From Tamlana crocina (lineage in GTDB: Bacteria; Bacteroidota; Bacteroidia; Flavobacteriales; Flavobacteriaceae), in NCBI GenBank assembly GCA_040429635.1, contig CP158972.1, forward strand, positions 405,918 through 469,917: a DNA stretch of 64,000 nucleotides, read 5' to 3'. How positions within the stretch are numbered: the stretch's first letter is position 1; the number at the start of each line of letters is the position of its first letter. The notes beneath the pieces are model-generated. The model made no database searches. It was given only the letters and a program-made list of their open reading frames with translations, and was not told the origin of the DNA. The position numbers and the translations under genes were made by a program. This document shows, one piece after another, positions 33,914 to 42,498 of this stretch.

Positions 33914-34917
33914 TGTTTGAAGGCATAGAATTTGTAAATAAAGAGTTTTTCTGGTTGCTGTTGGCCTTGCCTTTGGCCGTGCTTTGGTATGTGTTCAAAA
34001 ATAAAAAGCAGACCGCCGAGCTTAAAATGTCAAGTTTAAAAGGCTTTAAAGTTACTAACTCTTGGTTGCCCAAATTAAGGCATTTGTTATTCGTGTTGCG
34101 TTTGTTGGCTTTGGTGCTGTTAATTACGGCTTTGGCGCGTCCGCAGTCGGTTGACGTGTCTACACGAACTAAAACCACACGTGGTATCGATATCGTGATG
34201 TCCATTGACGTTTCGGCGAGTATGTTGGCAAAAGATTTGTCGCCCAACCGATTGGAGGCCTTAAAAGATGTGGCAGCCGATTTCATAAAAAAACGCCCCA
34301 ACGATCGTATTGGGTTGGTGGAATACGCTGGGGAAAGCTACACAAAAACCCCAATTACTAGCGATAAAGCCATTGTATTGCGCTCATTAAAAAGCATAAA
34401 ATATAACACGATTATTGAAGGCGGAACGGCTATTGGGATGGGATTGGCCACTTCGGTTAACCGTTTAAAGGACAGCAAAGCGAAAAGTAAAGTGATTATT
34501 TTGCTCACCGATGGCGTGAATAATACTGGGTTTATCGACCCAAAAATTGCCAGCGAATTGGCCGTGGAATATGGTATAAAAGTGTATACCATTGGGTTGG
34601 GTACCAACGGTATGGCACTGTCGCCCGTTGCTATTTTGCCCAACGGGCAATTTCAATACGGCCGTATTCAGGTGGAAATTGACGAAGCTTTGTTAAAGGA
34701 AATCGCCGAAGTTACCGGTGGAAAGTATTTTAGGGCCACAAATAATAAAAAGCTGGAAGAGATTTACGATGAAATAAACAAACTTGAAAAAACGGAAATT
34801 GAGGAATTTAAATTTTATAATTATGATGAAAAATTCCGTCCGTTGGTGATTTTGGCAGGCTTGCTTTTAATGTTGGAAGTGTTGCTGAGGTTTACCGTTT
34901 TCAGAAGTTTCATATAA
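33913..34917 (+). CDS. batA: BatA: vWA-domain membrane protein
   Basis: A 334-aa protein with two N-terminal TM segments, a vWA domain with an intact MIDAS ('MSIDVSASMLAKDLSPNRLE', D-x-S-x-S), later metal-site blocks ('GGTAIGMGLATSVNR', 'ILLTDGVNNTGF') and a C-terminal TM. This is the BatA topology known from Bacteroides aerotolerance operons. The start codon overlaps the previous stop by one base (TAATG), so translation is coupled. The next gene, BatB, is a paralogue. Confidence 0.93.
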   Translation: MFEGIEFVNKEFFWLLLALPLAVLWYVFKNKKQTAELKMSSLKGFKVTNSWLPKLRHLLFVLRLLALVLLITALARPQSVDVSTRTKTTRGIDIVMSIDVSASMLAKDLSPNRLEALKDVAADFIKKRPNDRIGLVEYAGESYTKTPITSDKAIVLRSLKSIKYNTIIEGGTAIGMGLATSVNRLKDSKAKSKVIILLTDGVNNTGFIDPKIASELAVEYGIKVYTIGLGTNGMALSPVAILPNGQFQYGRIQVEIDEALLKEIAEVTGGKYFRATNNKKLEEIYDEINKLEKTEIEEFKFYNYDEKFRPLVILAGLLLMLEVLLRFTVFRSFI

Positions 34918-34928
34918 TAAATTTTGCA

Positions 34929-34946
34929 TTTCCGCGAAGGCGGAAA
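34929..34946. repeat. TTTCCGC...GCGGAAA hairpin repeat, copy 3
   Basis: TTTCCGC, loop GAAG, GCGGAAA, followed by CTCATAAAG. The loop and the trailing CTCAT are shared with the copy at 28850. The stem bases differ but pair perfectly. It lies between batA and batB, followed by a TTGGAATTTTAAA-type remnant. Confidence 0.7.
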
Positions 34947-35000
34947 CTCATAAAGTGGAACTTTTGTGATTTAGATTTTTAAAATTGGAATTTTAAATAA

Positions 35001-36038
35001 ATGTATCAATTAGACGAAAAAATATGGTTTTGGGCATTGGCAGTTATTCCTGTAGTGGTGTTGCTCTTTTTGGTGCTTCAGTTTTGGAAATACCGCGCCC
35101 AACGGAAGTTCGCCGATAAGGAGTTGCTCAAAAAATTAAGTCCGAATACCTCACTTTTCAAAAGCATTTTAAAACTTACGGTACTTTGCTTGGCGTTTGC
35201 CTGTTTGGCACTGGCTTTGGTAAACCCCAAAATTGGCACGAAATTGGAAACCGTAAAACGCGAAGGTGTCGATATTGTTTTTGCTATCGATGTTTCAAAA
35301 AGTATGTTGGCCGAAGATATTGCGCCTAACCGATTGGAGAAATCGAAGCAATTGGTAACGCAAATTATCAATAATTTGGCTAGCGACCGCGTTGGTATTA
35401 TTGCCTATGCCGGGAAAGCCTTTCCGCAATTGCCTATCACTACCGATTATGCTTCGGCCAAAATGTTCCTTCAAAGTATGAATACCGATATGTTGTCGTC
35501 GCAAGGTACAGCCATTAACGAAGCCATTAATCTGGCGAAAACCTATTTTGATGACGAAGAGCAAACCAACCGCGTGCTCATCATCATTTCAGATGGAGAG
35601 GACCATAGCGAGCAGGCCGCTACAGTGGCCGAAGAAGCTAGCGAAGAAGGTATTCGTATTTTTACCATTGGTGTGGGCGATGTAAAAGGTGGGCCTATTC
35701 CAGAAAAACGAAATGGTGTGGTACTGAATTACAAAAAGGATAGCCAAGGCGAAACGGTAATTACCAAGTTGAATGAGGAAACCCTTAAAAATATTGCGAG
35801 TGAAGCTAACGGAGCTTATATAAACGGAAAGAATACTAAAGATGTTGTTGAAAACATCCGCGAAATATTGAATGCCATGGACAAAACCGAATTTGAATCG
35901 AAACAGTTTGCCGATTTTAAATCGCAGTTTCAGTGGTTTTTAGGCTTCTGTATTTTCTTTTTGTTGCTGGATATTTTCCTTTTAGAGCGAAAAACAGCTT
36001 GGCTGAAAAAGTTGAACCTGTTCAATGAAAATTTATAA
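35001..36038 (+). CDS. batB: BatB: vWA-domain membrane protein
   Basis: A 345-aa paralogue of BatA: N-terminal TM segments, a vWA domain with MIDAS 'FAIDVSKSMLAEDIAPNRLE', 'SSQGTAINEAINLAKTYFDD' and 'LIIISDGEDHSEQA', and a C-terminal TM ('FLGFCIFFLLLDIFLL'). The metal-binding residues are complete. It probably forms a complex with BatA and is remodelled by MoxR. The 83-bp gap before it is longer than usual because a hairpin repeat sits there. Confidence 0.93.
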   Translation: MYQLDEKIWFWALAVIPVVVLLFLVLQFWKYRAQRKFADKELLKKLSPNTSLFKSILKLTVLCLAFACLALALVNPKIGTKLETVKREGVDIVFAIDVSKSMLAEDIAPNRLEKSKQLVTQIINNLASDRVGIIAYAGKAFPQLPITTDYASAKMFLQSMNTDMLSSQGTAINEAINLAKTYFDDEEQTNRVLIIISDGEDHSEQAATVAEEASEEGIRIFTIGVGDVKGGPIPEKRNGVVLNYKKDSQGETVITKLNEETLKNIASEANGAYINGKNTKDVVENIREILNAMDKTEFESKQFADFKSQFQWFLGFCIFFLLLDIFLLERKTAWLKKLNLFNENL

Positions 36039-36113
36039 ACTGCTGGAATCGAGATATTTTATAAAATTTTTAACGAACAAAACATAGCATATTTTCTAAC
36101 TTAGAAATAAAAA

Positions 36114-36971
36114 ATGAAACAATTACTAGCAATTTTACTCCTTTTTACAACTGTTTTCTCCTTTGCGCAAGAAGAGGATAAAGCCCAGTTGTTGGCTTTA
36201 AAAAAGGCTAATAATTTTGTTTACCAGGGTAATAACTTATTGGATGAAGATGCCGTTGCTGCCGAAATGGAATATCGAAAAGCGCTTTCTGAACGACCTA
36301 ATTTGGCGGTGGGTAGTTACAATTTGGGCACATCGTACATTAAGCAAGGTAATTTTGATGAAGCTATTTACAGATTGGAAGCAGCGGCTAAATCGGCGAC
36401 TTCAAAAACAGAAAAACACAAAGCATATCACAATATCGGGAACGTTTTAATGCAAGCAAAAAAGTGTCAGGAAGCTGTTGATGCTTATAAAAACGCGTTA
36501 CGAAACAATCCCTCTGATGACGAAACTCGGTATAATTTGGCAGTGGCGAAAGACTGTGCCGAACAGCAAAAAGACCAAAACCAAGACGAGAATCAGGATA
36601 ACAAGGACGAAAACCAAGACAATAAAGACCAACAGGAAAACGACCAGAATAAGGAAAATCAGGATAACCAAGATAATCAAGACCAAGAGGGCGATAATCA
36701 AGACGATAACAAAGACGAGGGCGACCAAGACAATAAAGAAGGAGAGGACGAAGAAGATGAAGGCAAGCCCGAAGATGACAAACAAGATAAAGGTGAGGGT
36801 GGCGACGAGCAAAAAGAGCAGCCGAAACCACAACCACAGCCCGGACAGTTATCGCCACAGCAGATAAAAAATTTGTTGGAAGCCATGAATAACCAAGAAC
36901 AAAAAGTTCAGGAAAAAATGAATGCCGAAAAGCAGAAAGGGGTCATCATTCAATCGGATAAAGATTGGTAA
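36114..36971 (+). CDS. batC: BatC: exported TPR protein with long charged tail
   Basis: A 285-aa protein with a signal peptide (MKQLLAILLLFTTVFSFAQ). Residues about 25-145 form TPR repeats ('VGSYNLGTSYIKQGNFDEAI', 'HKAYHNIGNVLMQAKKCQEA', 'YKNALRNNPSDDETRYNLAV'). From about 150 to 245 the sequence is almost only Q, N, D, E, K and G, then comes a short conserved helix ('LSPQQIKNLLEAMNNQE') and the end 'QKGVIIQSDKDW'. This matches the BatC plan; the low-complexity tail is unusually long. Its stop overlaps the frame into which BatD is falsely extended. Confidence 0.92.
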   Translation: MKQLLAILLLFTTVFSFAQEEDKAQLLALKKANNFVYQGNNLLDEDAVAAEMEYRKALSERPNLAVGSYNLGTSYIKQGNFDEAIYRLEAAAKSATSKTEKHKAYHNIGNVLMQAKKCQEAVDAYKNALRNNPSDDETRYNLAVAKDCAEQQKDQNQDENQDNKDENQDNKDQQENDQNKENQDNQDNQDQEGDNQDDNKDEGDQDNKEGEDEEDEGKPEDDKQDKGEGGDEQKEQPKPQPQPGQLSPQQIKNLLEAMNNQEQKVQEKMNAEKQKGVIIQSDKDW

Positions 36972-36972
36972 A

Positions 36973-37069
36973 AGTTAGAAGTTTGAAGACCGAAGCTCGA
37001 AGTTTACAGTCGTTTTGTCATGCTGAGCGAGCCTACACTGAGCGCAGTCGAAGTGAAGCATCTCAATCT
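36973..37069. repeat. Repeat remnants before batD (AAGTTTGAAG units and CTGAGC...GTCGAAG element)
   Basis: 36973-37012 holds AAGTTAGAAGTTTGAAGACC-type units. 37017-37069 is a GTCATGCTGAGC ... TGAGCGCAGTCGAAGTG ... AAGCATCTCA element of a kind often seen between genes in Bacteroidota. Read in frame it gives the false peptide 'ERSRSEASQ' in front of BatD. Confidence 0.7.
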
Positions 37070-37075
37070 AAAAAA

Positions 37076-38848
37076 ATGAAATTCAAAAAATACATATTTC
37101 TATTATTAGTTTTAACAACCAGCCTTGCCTCTGCACAAGTGCAATTTAATGCCAAGGTAAGTAAGCAAAAATTGGGGGTTAACGAAAGGTTGCGCATTGA
37201 TTTTGAAATGAATCAAGATGGCGATAATTTCAATCCGCCCGATTTTGCCAATTTCACTGTTGTTGGCGGTCCTAATCAGTCGGTGAGCAACTCGTGGATT
37301 AATGGCAAGCGCACCTTCAAAAAAACCTACAGTTATTTCTTGGCTCCTAAAAAACGTGGAAATTTTACCATTCAGCAAGCTACTATTGTTATTGATGGTA
37401 CTATTTATAAAACCACGCCCGTAAAAATTGAAGTGACTGCCGCGGTCGAGATTCCAAAAGACCCCAACGACCCACAGTATCTAGCTTCGGAGAATATCCA
37501 TTTGGTAGCAGAAGTTTCCAAAACCAATCCGTATTTAAACGAGGCCATTACCGTGGTTTACAAGTTGTACGTTTCCCCGAAAATTGCTGTCGATAATTGG
37601 AACGAAATTGATACGCCAAGGTATAATGATTTTTGGAGCCAGAATATAGATACCCAAGGCCAGAAAGTACAAAACGGAAAATATAACGGCGAGGATTACC
37701 GGTTTTTAGTCCTTCGGAAAACGGTACTTTATCCGCAAAAAACAGGAAAGCTCGATTTGGAGCCCTTAACGCTCGATATCGCTTTGCGCGTACCCACCAA
37801 CCGACGTGATATTTTTGGAAGCGTATTAATGCAACGTACTAACCGAACTGTTTCGGCCGGAAATAAAAGTATTAACGTAAAACCTTTGCCCGAAATAGGA
37901 AAACCGTTGGATTTTACCGGTGCGGTTGGCGATTTCAATTTAAATGTTTCAGCGTCAAAAACCGAATTGGATGCCACTGAGTCGCTTCAGGTAAAAGTGG
38001 AAGTGGGTGGAAATGGTAATTTAAAATTGTTTAAACTGCCCAAAATTTCCTTGCCAAGTTCGCTAGAGGTTTACGAACCAGAGCATAAGGAAAATGTACG
38101 TACTAATCTTTCAGGAATGCAGGGCGCCATTTCCGATAGTTATACCGTGGTGCCGCAGTACAAAGGGAAATATCCAATTCCTAGTATTTCGTTTTCATAT
38201 TTCGATTTAAAAACCGAGAGCTACAAACGTTTGTCTTCCGATGAAATTGTAATCAACGTATTGAGTGGGCCATCAAACAATGCCACTGCCGATAATTCCG
38301 TTTCAAGTGGCAATGTCGGTAAGCAAGCGGTGGTTTTAAATAGCGATCAGTTTGCATTCATTAAAACCCAAACTGATTTTTATCCTATTGAAATTAGCTA
38401 TTTCTTCAAGACCAAATTATTTTGGAGTTTGTTGTTGATGCCGTTTTTGGCCATTCCTTTGGCTATTGTGGTGCGTCGTAAAAAGGCCAGCCGAGATGCC
38501 GACGTGTTTGGAAACAAAATAAGAAAGGCCGATAAGCTCGCCAGAAAATATTTGAGCAATGCCAAAAAATCATTAGGTAAAAAAGAAGAATTTTATATTG
38601 CCCTTGAAAAAGCTTTGCACAACTATTTAAAGGCAAAATTGCATATTGAAACCAGCGATTTCAGTAAAGATAAAATTGAAAATCTGTTAAAAGAAAAGCA
38701 AGTTAACGGCGAAGTGATAAACGATTTTATAGGTATTATTGAGAGTTGCGATTTGGCACGCTATACCCCAATCGATAACGTAACCATGCAGGAAGATTAT
38801 GATAAGGCCGCCAAAACCATTTCGTTAATTGATAAACAAGCACGCTAA
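37076..38848 (+). CDS. batD: BatD: oxygen tolerance protein
   Basis: I start at ATG 37076 (MKFKKYIFLLLVLTTSLASAQ), a clean signal peptide; an ORF opening at 36965 only adds repeat-encoded residues. The 590-aa protein has Ig-like beta domains ('VQFNAKVSKQKLGVNERLRI', 'VVGGPNQSVSNSWINGKRTF', 'NPYLNEAITVVYKLYVS'), a TM near residue 435-455 ('LFWSLLLMPFLAIPLAIVV') and a cytosolic helical tail. This is the BatD plan. It works with BatA, BatB and BatC in the envelope. Confidence 0.93.
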   Translation: MKFKKYIFLLLVLTTSLASAQVQFNAKVSKQKLGVNERLRIDFEMNQDGDNFNPPDFANFTVVGGPNQSVSNSWINGKRTFKKTYSYFLAPKKRGNFTIQQATIVIDGTIYKTTPVKIEVTAAVEIPKDPNDPQYLASENIHLVAEVSKTNPYLNEAITVVYKLYVSPKIAVDNWNEIDTPRYNDFWSQNIDTQGQKVQNGKYNGEDYRFLVLRKTVLYPQKTGKLDLEPLTLDIALRVPTNRRDIFGSVLMQRTNRTVSAGNKSINVKPLPEIGKPLDFTGAVGDFNLNVSASKTELDATESLQVKVEVGGNGNLKLFKLPKISLPSSLEVYEPEHKENVRTNLSGMQGAISDSYTVVPQYKGKYPIPSISFSYFDLKTESYKRLSSDEIVINVLSGPSNNATADNSVSSGNVGKQAVVLNSDQFAFIKTQTDFYPIEISYFFKTKLFWSLLLMPFLAIPLAIVVRRKKASRDADVFGNKIRKADKLARKYLSNAKKSLGKKEEFYIALEKALHNYLKAKLHIETSDFSKDKIENLLKEKQVNGEVINDFIGIIESCDLARYTPIDNVTMQEDYDKAAKTISLIDKQAR

Positions 38849-38851
38849 AAC

Positions 38852-39610
38852 ATGAAACCATTATTCTGTACATTTTTGTTGTTAATTGGGTTGGTGTCTT
38901 TTTCGCAAAACCAAGACTTGTTTAAAAAAGCGAACGCCCTTTACAACGAAGGAAAATTTGCTGAAGCCATTGACGATTACACGGCTATTTTGGAAACGGG
39001 GCAGCACTCATCCGATTTGTATTTCAACTTGGCAAATGCCCATTATAAATTGAGCCATATAGCCCCGAGTATCTATTATTACGAAAAGGCCTTGCAGTTG
39101 GCTCCGAATGATGAGGACATAAAAAACAACATGTCTTTTGCCAAAAACATGACCATTGATGCCATTGAGGTGGTGCCAGAAACCGGAGTTTCAAAACTTG
39201 TGAAAAACATCACCAATAAGTTGTCTTTTGATGCTTGGGCCAAAACAGCCGTTGGTTTTGTGTTCTTATTTGTCGTTTTGTTTTTAATCTATTATTTCGC
39301 TTATTCCACAGCCCGAAAACGTTTGGCGTTTATTGGGAGTTTTGTGTGCTTGGGCTTGATATTCATAGCTTTGGCGTTTGCGTTCCATAAATACAATTTG
39401 GACAAAAACGACAATCCGGCTATTGTGTTTGTACAGGAAAGCAAAGTGAAGAGCACGCCAAATGCACGGGGCGAAGAGGCTTTTAGGTTGCACGAAGGCA
39501 CCAAAGTTCAGGTGGAAGAAACCTACAACGACTGGAAAAAAATAAAACTGGCCGATGGAAAAACTGGTTGGGTAGCTTCAGAAGATATAAAACTGCTCAA
39601 CAATTTTTAA
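38852..39610 (+). CDS. batE: BatE: TPR and SH3b protein
   Basis: A 252-aa protein with a signal peptide (MKPLFCTFLLLIGLVSFSQ), TPR repeats at about 20-95 ('KANALYNEGKFAEAIDDYTA', 'LYFNLANAHYKLSHIAPSIY'), two TM segments around 130-180, and a C-terminal SH3b-like domain ('VFVQESKVKSTPNARGEEAF' to 'GKTGWVASEDIKLL'). It begins 4 bp after BatD and ends the operon. Domain order equals BatE in other Bacteroidota. Confidence 0.92.
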   Translation: MKPLFCTFLLLIGLVSFSQNQDLFKKANALYNEGKFAEAIDDYTAILETGQHSSDLYFNLANAHYKLSHIAPSIYYYEKALQLAPNDEDIKNNMSFAKNMTIDAIEVVPETGVSKLVKNITNKLSFDAWAKTAVGFVFLFVVLFLIYYFAYSTARKRLAFIGSFVCLGLIFIALAFAFHKYNLDKNDNPAIVFVQESKVKSTPNARGEEAFRLHEGTKVQVEETYNDWKKIKLADGKTGWVASEDIKLLNNF

Positions 39611-39633
39611 TAGAAATTTAACATTAAGAATTG

Positions 39634-39641
39634 TATATTTG
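39634..39641 (+). promoter_or_regulatory. -7 promoter element of the 100-aa gene
   Basis: TATATTTG, an exact TAnnTTTG match, lies 22 bp before the ATG at 39663. No good -33 box is seen. Confidence 0.5.
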
Positions 39642-39662
39642 TTAACCTAGTAACAGATTTTT

Positions 39663-39965
39663 ATGCTAAAACAAATCGTTTCAATATGCTTTACAACGCT
39701 GTTTGTGCTGTTTTTAATGGCGCCAACGGTGGTTTCTTTGTTGGACGATTCTGTTGATGTTTCTGTTTTCTACACTACTTCCGAAGAGGAAGAAAAAGGT
39801 GCTAAAAAGATTTCTGAAAAAGAACTTTTATGCCACGAAATGGGCGAAACCAATTTGAATGTTTTTTTGGGGGACAATGAGCTTGATTTGGAATATTACC
39901 AAAAAAAGTATCCCAATCCGCATTTAAAATTAAACTCCCCTCCTCCAAAATTTCACATATTATAA
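39663..39965 (+). CDS. Small exported or membrane-anchored protein, unknown function
   Basis: A 100-aa protein with an N-terminal hydrophobic segment (residues about 5-27, 'IVSICFTTLFVLFLMAPTVV') and an acidic remainder containing one Cys-His ('ELLCHEMGETNLNVFLG'), ending in a Pro-rich 'LKLNSPPPKFHIL'. I do not recognise a family. It has its own -7 element, so it is probably not part of the Bat operon, and it precedes the SulP gene by 96 bp. A role with the transporter is possible but only by position. Confidence 0.65.
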   Translation: MLKQIVSICFTTLFVLFLMAPTVVSLLDDSVDVSVFYTTSEEEEKGAKKISEKELLCHEMGETNLNVFLGDNELDLEYYQKKYPNPHLKLNSPPPKFHIL

Positions 39966-40061
39966 TTCAGTTTTTAGGGCTTAAAGTAAGTCTTAATCAA
40001 TTTCTTATTGTTTATTCTGAGTTTGGTTTTATAGGAGCCAAGCCAAAAATTTTATTATAAT

Positions 40062-41654
40062 ATGTTTAAAACTATTAAAAGCGACTTGCCAGCGAGTATA
40101 GTTGTATTTTTCGTTGCCTTACCGTTATGTTTAGGAATTGCTCTTGCCAGTGGGGCACCATTATTTTCAGGGTTAATAGCTGGTATTATTGGAGGTATTG
40201 TTGTTGGAGCATTGAGTGGCTCAAATATTGGGGTGAGTGGTCCCGCAGCAGGTTTGGCTGCCATTGTATTAACTGCCATTGGAACTTTGGGTGGTTATCA
40301 AAACTTTTTGGTAGCCGTTGTTTTGGGTGGAATTATCCAATTACTTTTTGGAGTGCTAAAAGCGGGTGTTATTGGGTATTATTTTCCGTCATCGGTTATT
40401 AAAGGGATGCTTACCGGTATTGGTATCATCATTATACTGAAGCAAATTCCTCACTTTTTTGGCTATGATGCCGAGCCCGAAGGAGCCGATAGTTTTATTG
40501 AGGCATCCGGAGAAAATACATTTTCTTCGTTGCTTAGCATTACTGATAATATTATTTGGGGGTCGTTTTTAATTGGTGCTGTTGGTTTAGCCATTCTAAT
40601 TTTATGGGATAGGGTGTTATCGAAAAAGTCCAAAATTTTCCAACTTATTCAAGGCCCATTGGTAGCAGTGATTTTAGGTATCATTTTTTATGTATTTACA
40701 CAAGACCACCAAACGTTGTCTATCGCGCAATCACACTTAGTGAGTGTGCCCGTACCCGAAGATGCTTCGTCCTTTTTGGCTCAATTCAGTTTTCCCAATT
40801 TTGGAGTGATTACCAATCCCGATGTTTGGGTAGTGGCATTTACAATTGCATTGGTAGCCAGTTTGGAAACATTGTTGTGTGTTGAGGCTACCGATAAACT
40901 GGATCCGCATAAAAACGTAACGCCAACAAACAGAGAATTGTTAGCTCAAGGAACTGGTAACATTCTTTCCGGTTTAATAGGTGGATTGCCTATTACGCAG
41001 GTAATTGTTCGTAGTTCTGCAAATATCCAATCAGGTGGACAATCTAAATTATCAGCTATTATCCACGGATTTTTCTTGTTGATTTCGGTGATTTTGATTC
41101 CAAGATTGTTGAATATGATTCCTCTTTCGGTTCTAGCTGCCATTTTATTGGTTGTAGGATATAAACTAGCAAAACCTTCATTATTTAAAGTGATGTACAA
41201 TTTAGGTTGGAAGCAATGGGTGCCATTTATCGTAACGGTTTTGGGTATCGTTTTTATCGATTTGTTGTATGGTATCGGTCTCGGACTTATGGTTGGTATT
41301 GTGGTTATTCTTTTAAAGAGCTACCAAAATTCGCATTTCCTTCATATTGAAGACAAGAGCAACGGAAAGCATAAAATTAAGATGACACTTGCCGAAGAGG
41401 TAACTTTTTTCAACAAAGGTGCTATTTTAAAGGAATTGGACAGTTTACCAAAAGACACTTATTTGGAACTGAATCTTTTAAAAACAAGGTATTTGGATAA
41501 CGATATCATAGAAATTCTTGAAGATTTCCTATTTAAAGCCAAAGAGCGGAATATCGATATCAAATTGGTATCGAAACGGGGTGTTGAAGAAAATCCTGAG
41601 AGTTTTATTAAGTTTTTCAATGAAAGACCTAAGTCGAGCATCAGTTTAAGTTAA
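40062..41654 (+). CDS. SulP-family anion transporter (1)
   Basis: A 530-aa membrane protein with the SulP N-terminal block ('LPASIVVFFVALPLCLGIAL'), 'LSGSNIGVSGPAAGLAAIVL' and about a dozen TM segments. After the last TM, a short C-terminal STAS-like part ('AILKELDSLPKDTYLELNLL') is present. SulP carriers move sulfate, bicarbonate or other anions. The carbonic anhydrase two genes downstream favours bicarbonate as the substrate, by context. The universal stress protein gene starts 6 bp after its stop, so they share a transcript. Confidence 0.92.
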   Translation: MFKTIKSDLPASIVVFFVALPLCLGIALASGAPLFSGLIAGIIGGIVVGALSGSNIGVSGPAAGLAAIVLTAIGTLGGYQNFLVAVVLGGIIQLLFGVLKAGVIGYYFPSSVIKGMLTGIGIIIILKQIPHFFGYDAEPEGADSFIEASGENTFSSLLSITDNIIWGSFLIGAVGLAILILWDRVLSKKSKIFQLIQGPLVAVILGIIFYVFTQDHQTLSIAQSHLVSVPVPEDASSFLAQFSFPNFGVITNPDVWVVAFTIALVASLETLLCVEATDKLDPHKNVTPTNRELLAQGTGNILSGLIGGLPITQVIVRSSANIQSGGQSKLSAIIHGFFLLISVILIPRLLNMIPLSVLAAILLVVGYKLAKPSLFKVMYNLGWKQWVPFIVTVLGIVFIDLLYGIGLGLMVGIVVILLKSYQNSHFLHIEDKSNGKHKIKMTLAEEVTFFNKGAILKELDSLPKDTYLELNLLKTRYLDNDIIEILEDFLFKAKERNIDIKLVSKRGVEENPESFIKFFNERPKSSISLS

Positions 41655-41659
41655 TCATC

Positions 41660-42460
41660 ATGGATGGCAATAAAAATAAAATTTTAGTTCTTTCAGACTT
41701 AAAGGATTCTACCGAGGCTATACTTAAAAGTGCCATAGCCTTGGCCAAAATCCTAAGTGCTGATATCAAGTTTTTTCATGTGAAAAAAGGAACGGATGTG
41801 GTGGATAGAGATAGCCAATTATCCAGCTTTCGCACCATAAACGAGCAGCATAGTTTAACCAAAAACAGTATTGATGGCATTATAAAGTCGGTTTCCAAAA
41901 CCTACGGCCTAAAGATTGATTACAGTTATGCTTTCGGAAACATAAAAAACGAAATTCAAGACCAATTGGATACATACCAACCCGACGTTGTTATTGTGGG
42001 ACGCCGAAAATCGAGATTGGGTTTGGCTGGAGACAAGATTATAAATTTTGTTTTAAAAGCCCATGAAGGCCCAGTATTGGTGGTTAACAGCAAAAACACC
42101 ATTGAGCCCGATAAAGCACTATTTATGGCTATTTTAAACGGAAGGGCCTCGGGCTATAGCGATGCCATTACCAACAGTTTATTGGAACAGACCCAAAAAC
42201 CGTTAAAACTATTTGAGGTTGTCGATAAAGCCGGAAAACACAAAGGCAACGAAGCGTCTTCAGCTAATGGGGATGTGGAGTTTGTTTTCGAGCGCAACGA
42301 CAATACCGTAAGTAATTTATCTAAATACCTATTGAAGAGTAATATTAATTTACTTTATTTAAACCGAAAAAGTAAAGAACAAAACAATGATGGTTTAAAG
42401 AAATCTGATATCAAGGACATTATCAGTAAAATAGAAGTGTCTATGCTCATATCGGGGTAA
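41660..42460 (+). CDS. Universal stress protein family protein
   Basis: A 266-aa cytosolic protein. The first half is a UspA-type alpha/beta domain ('KILVLSDLKDSTEAILKSAI', 'DVVIVGRRKSRLGLAGDKII', 'GPVLVVNSKN'); the second half looks like a degenerate second domain. The ATP-binding glycine loop is only partly conserved (GRRKSRLG). It sits between the SulP gene and the carbonic anhydrase gene, so it may tune the transporter, as Usp-type partners do in other systems; this is inference from position. Confidence 0.85.
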   Translation: MDGNKNKILVLSDLKDSTEAILKSAIALAKILSADIKFFHVKKGTDVVDRDSQLSSFRTINEQHSLTKNSIDGIIKSVSKTYGLKIDYSYAFGNIKNEIQDQLDTYQPDVVIVGRRKSRLGLAGDKIINFVLKAHEGPVLVVNSKNTIEPDKALFMAILNGRASGYSDAITNSLLEQTQKPLKLFEVVDKAGKHKGNEASSANGDVEFVFERNDNTVSNLSKYLLKSNINLLYLNRKSKEQNNDGLKKSDIKDIISKIEVSMLISG

Positions 42461-42498
42461 ACGCGCTCTTAAACCAATTAAATTAAAAAACACACATC

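Noticed and set aside
36498-36833. Minus-strand ORF that looks like a Leu/Val-rich membrane protein
   Set aside because: It is the complement of the Asp/Asn/Glu/Lys repeat tract of BatC; the hydrophobic look is a by-product of reading such codons backwards.
36965-37075. N-terminal extension of BatD starting inside batC
   Set aside because: The added residues (including ERSRSEASQ) are encoded by a known style of intergenic repeat, and the ATG at 37076 gives a clean signal peptide.
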